The notes under the pieces were generated by a model. The model was not told the origin of the DNA, did no database searches, and saw nothing but the letters and a program-made list of their open reading frames with translations. The position numbers and the translations under genes were made by a program. A stretch of 64,000 bases of DNA from DYEP01 sp040755615 (GTDB lineage Bacteria > Bacillota > Sulfobacillia > DUSP01 > DYEP01): assembly GCA_040755615.1 (NCBI GenBank), contig JBFMAL010000002.1, positions 1 to 64,000 of the forward strand, given 5' to 3'. Below, piece by piece: positions 63,706 through 64,000 of this stretch; within the stretch, counting starts at the first letter, position 1, and each line of letters starts with the position of its first letter.

Positions 63706-64000
63706 GTCTTCCGGTGCAGCTTCTCATCTTTGGCCCGGAGGCAGGCGCATGTGAGCTAAAGTAGCCAACGTCTTGGGCCTGGCGAACGGAAACGATCTCG
63801 TTCTGACGTGGTTGATGTAATACGGAACACTACCATAGCAGACATTCATGCACTCTGGGGTCGCATCAAAGTATATCTCTCGGTCCCTTTGAGCAGGATT
63901 GCCCTCTCATTGCAGCGGAAACCGACGCCGACCCTGATGCCCTCGCCTTTTCGCTTCCTTGCTGTCTGATCCTTTGTCCAAACCCAATGGTGAGTTGTTG
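63706..64000. other. Right edge, no supported gene
   Basis: The last 295 bases contain no frame or motif that I can support. Confidence 0.4.

Overview
The window looks like the chromosome of an endospore-forming, S-layer-bearing member of the Firmicutes, most likely a GC-rich, possibly thermophilic clostridial lineage. Support comes from CotF-type coat proteins, an RsfA-like prespore regulator, a PdaB-like deacetylase, an acuABC operon, T-box riboswitches, an SLH-domain S-layer protein and a glycogen cluster with GH57 and GH15 enzymes. No rRNA, tRNA or CRISPR array was seen, and genus cannot be assigned from the sequence alone.

Layout. 1-0.8 kb: end of an IS200/IS605 element (tnpB start running off the edge, broken tnpA, hairpin left end). 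1-5 kb: exported protein of unknown function, tyrosine phenol-lyase, RsfA-like regulator, a decayed nucleotidyltransferase-like gene. 5.2-10.7 kb: proC behind a proline-type T-box, convergent with a serine T-box operon (class V aminotransferase, serA, PHP phosphatase, macro-domain protein). 10.7-17.4 kb: tldE/tldD, phosphomannomutase/phosphoglucomutase, PdaB-like deacetylase, AGCS amino-acid symporter. 17.5-21.1 kb: geranylgeranyl-reductase-like flavoprotein convergent with acuABC. 21-24.3 kb: small zinc-ribbon proteins, a decayed arsenic locus, two CotF-like coat proteins, a broken SH3 gene. 24.3-29.5 kb: catabolic operon for acylated or dipeptide-like substrates (D-aminoacylase type amidohydrolase, YfcC transporter, two M20 peptidases). 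29.7-37.5 kb: a decay zone holding a multiply frameshifted sugar epimerase, an insertion sequence with a 6-bp target duplication, the CpsB/CpsD/CpsC control module of exopolysaccharide synthesis, SLH and polymerase fragments, and the remains of a peptide ABC permease pair. 37.5-51.5 kb: CapA protein, ROK sugar kinase and a large alpha-glucan cluster (debranching enzyme, GT4, a nucleotidyltransferase fused to a catalytically dead phosphohexomutase, GH57 branching enzyme, DUF4912, GH15, GalT-like protein, GlgA). 51.6-57.5 kb: O-antigen-ligase/TPR protein, an IS110 element with a bridge-RNA-like leader, and a decayed group II intron lying against the S-layer terminator. 57.6-64 kb: S-layer protein with a strong promoter about 300 nt upstream, PhzF protein, AAA ATPase with DUF4143, and a lipoprotein deacetylase.

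The intact operons are metabolic and envelope functions, while mobile DNA and pseudogenes concentrate at 0-0.8, 21-24, 29.7-37.5 and 54-57.5 kb. The observations most worth follow-up are the serine T-box operon that contains a PHP phosphatase where a phosphoserine phosphatase would be expected, the bridge-RNA candidate of the IS110 element, the class-C-like placement of the group II intron remnant, and the pseudo-mutase fusion in the glycogen cluster.
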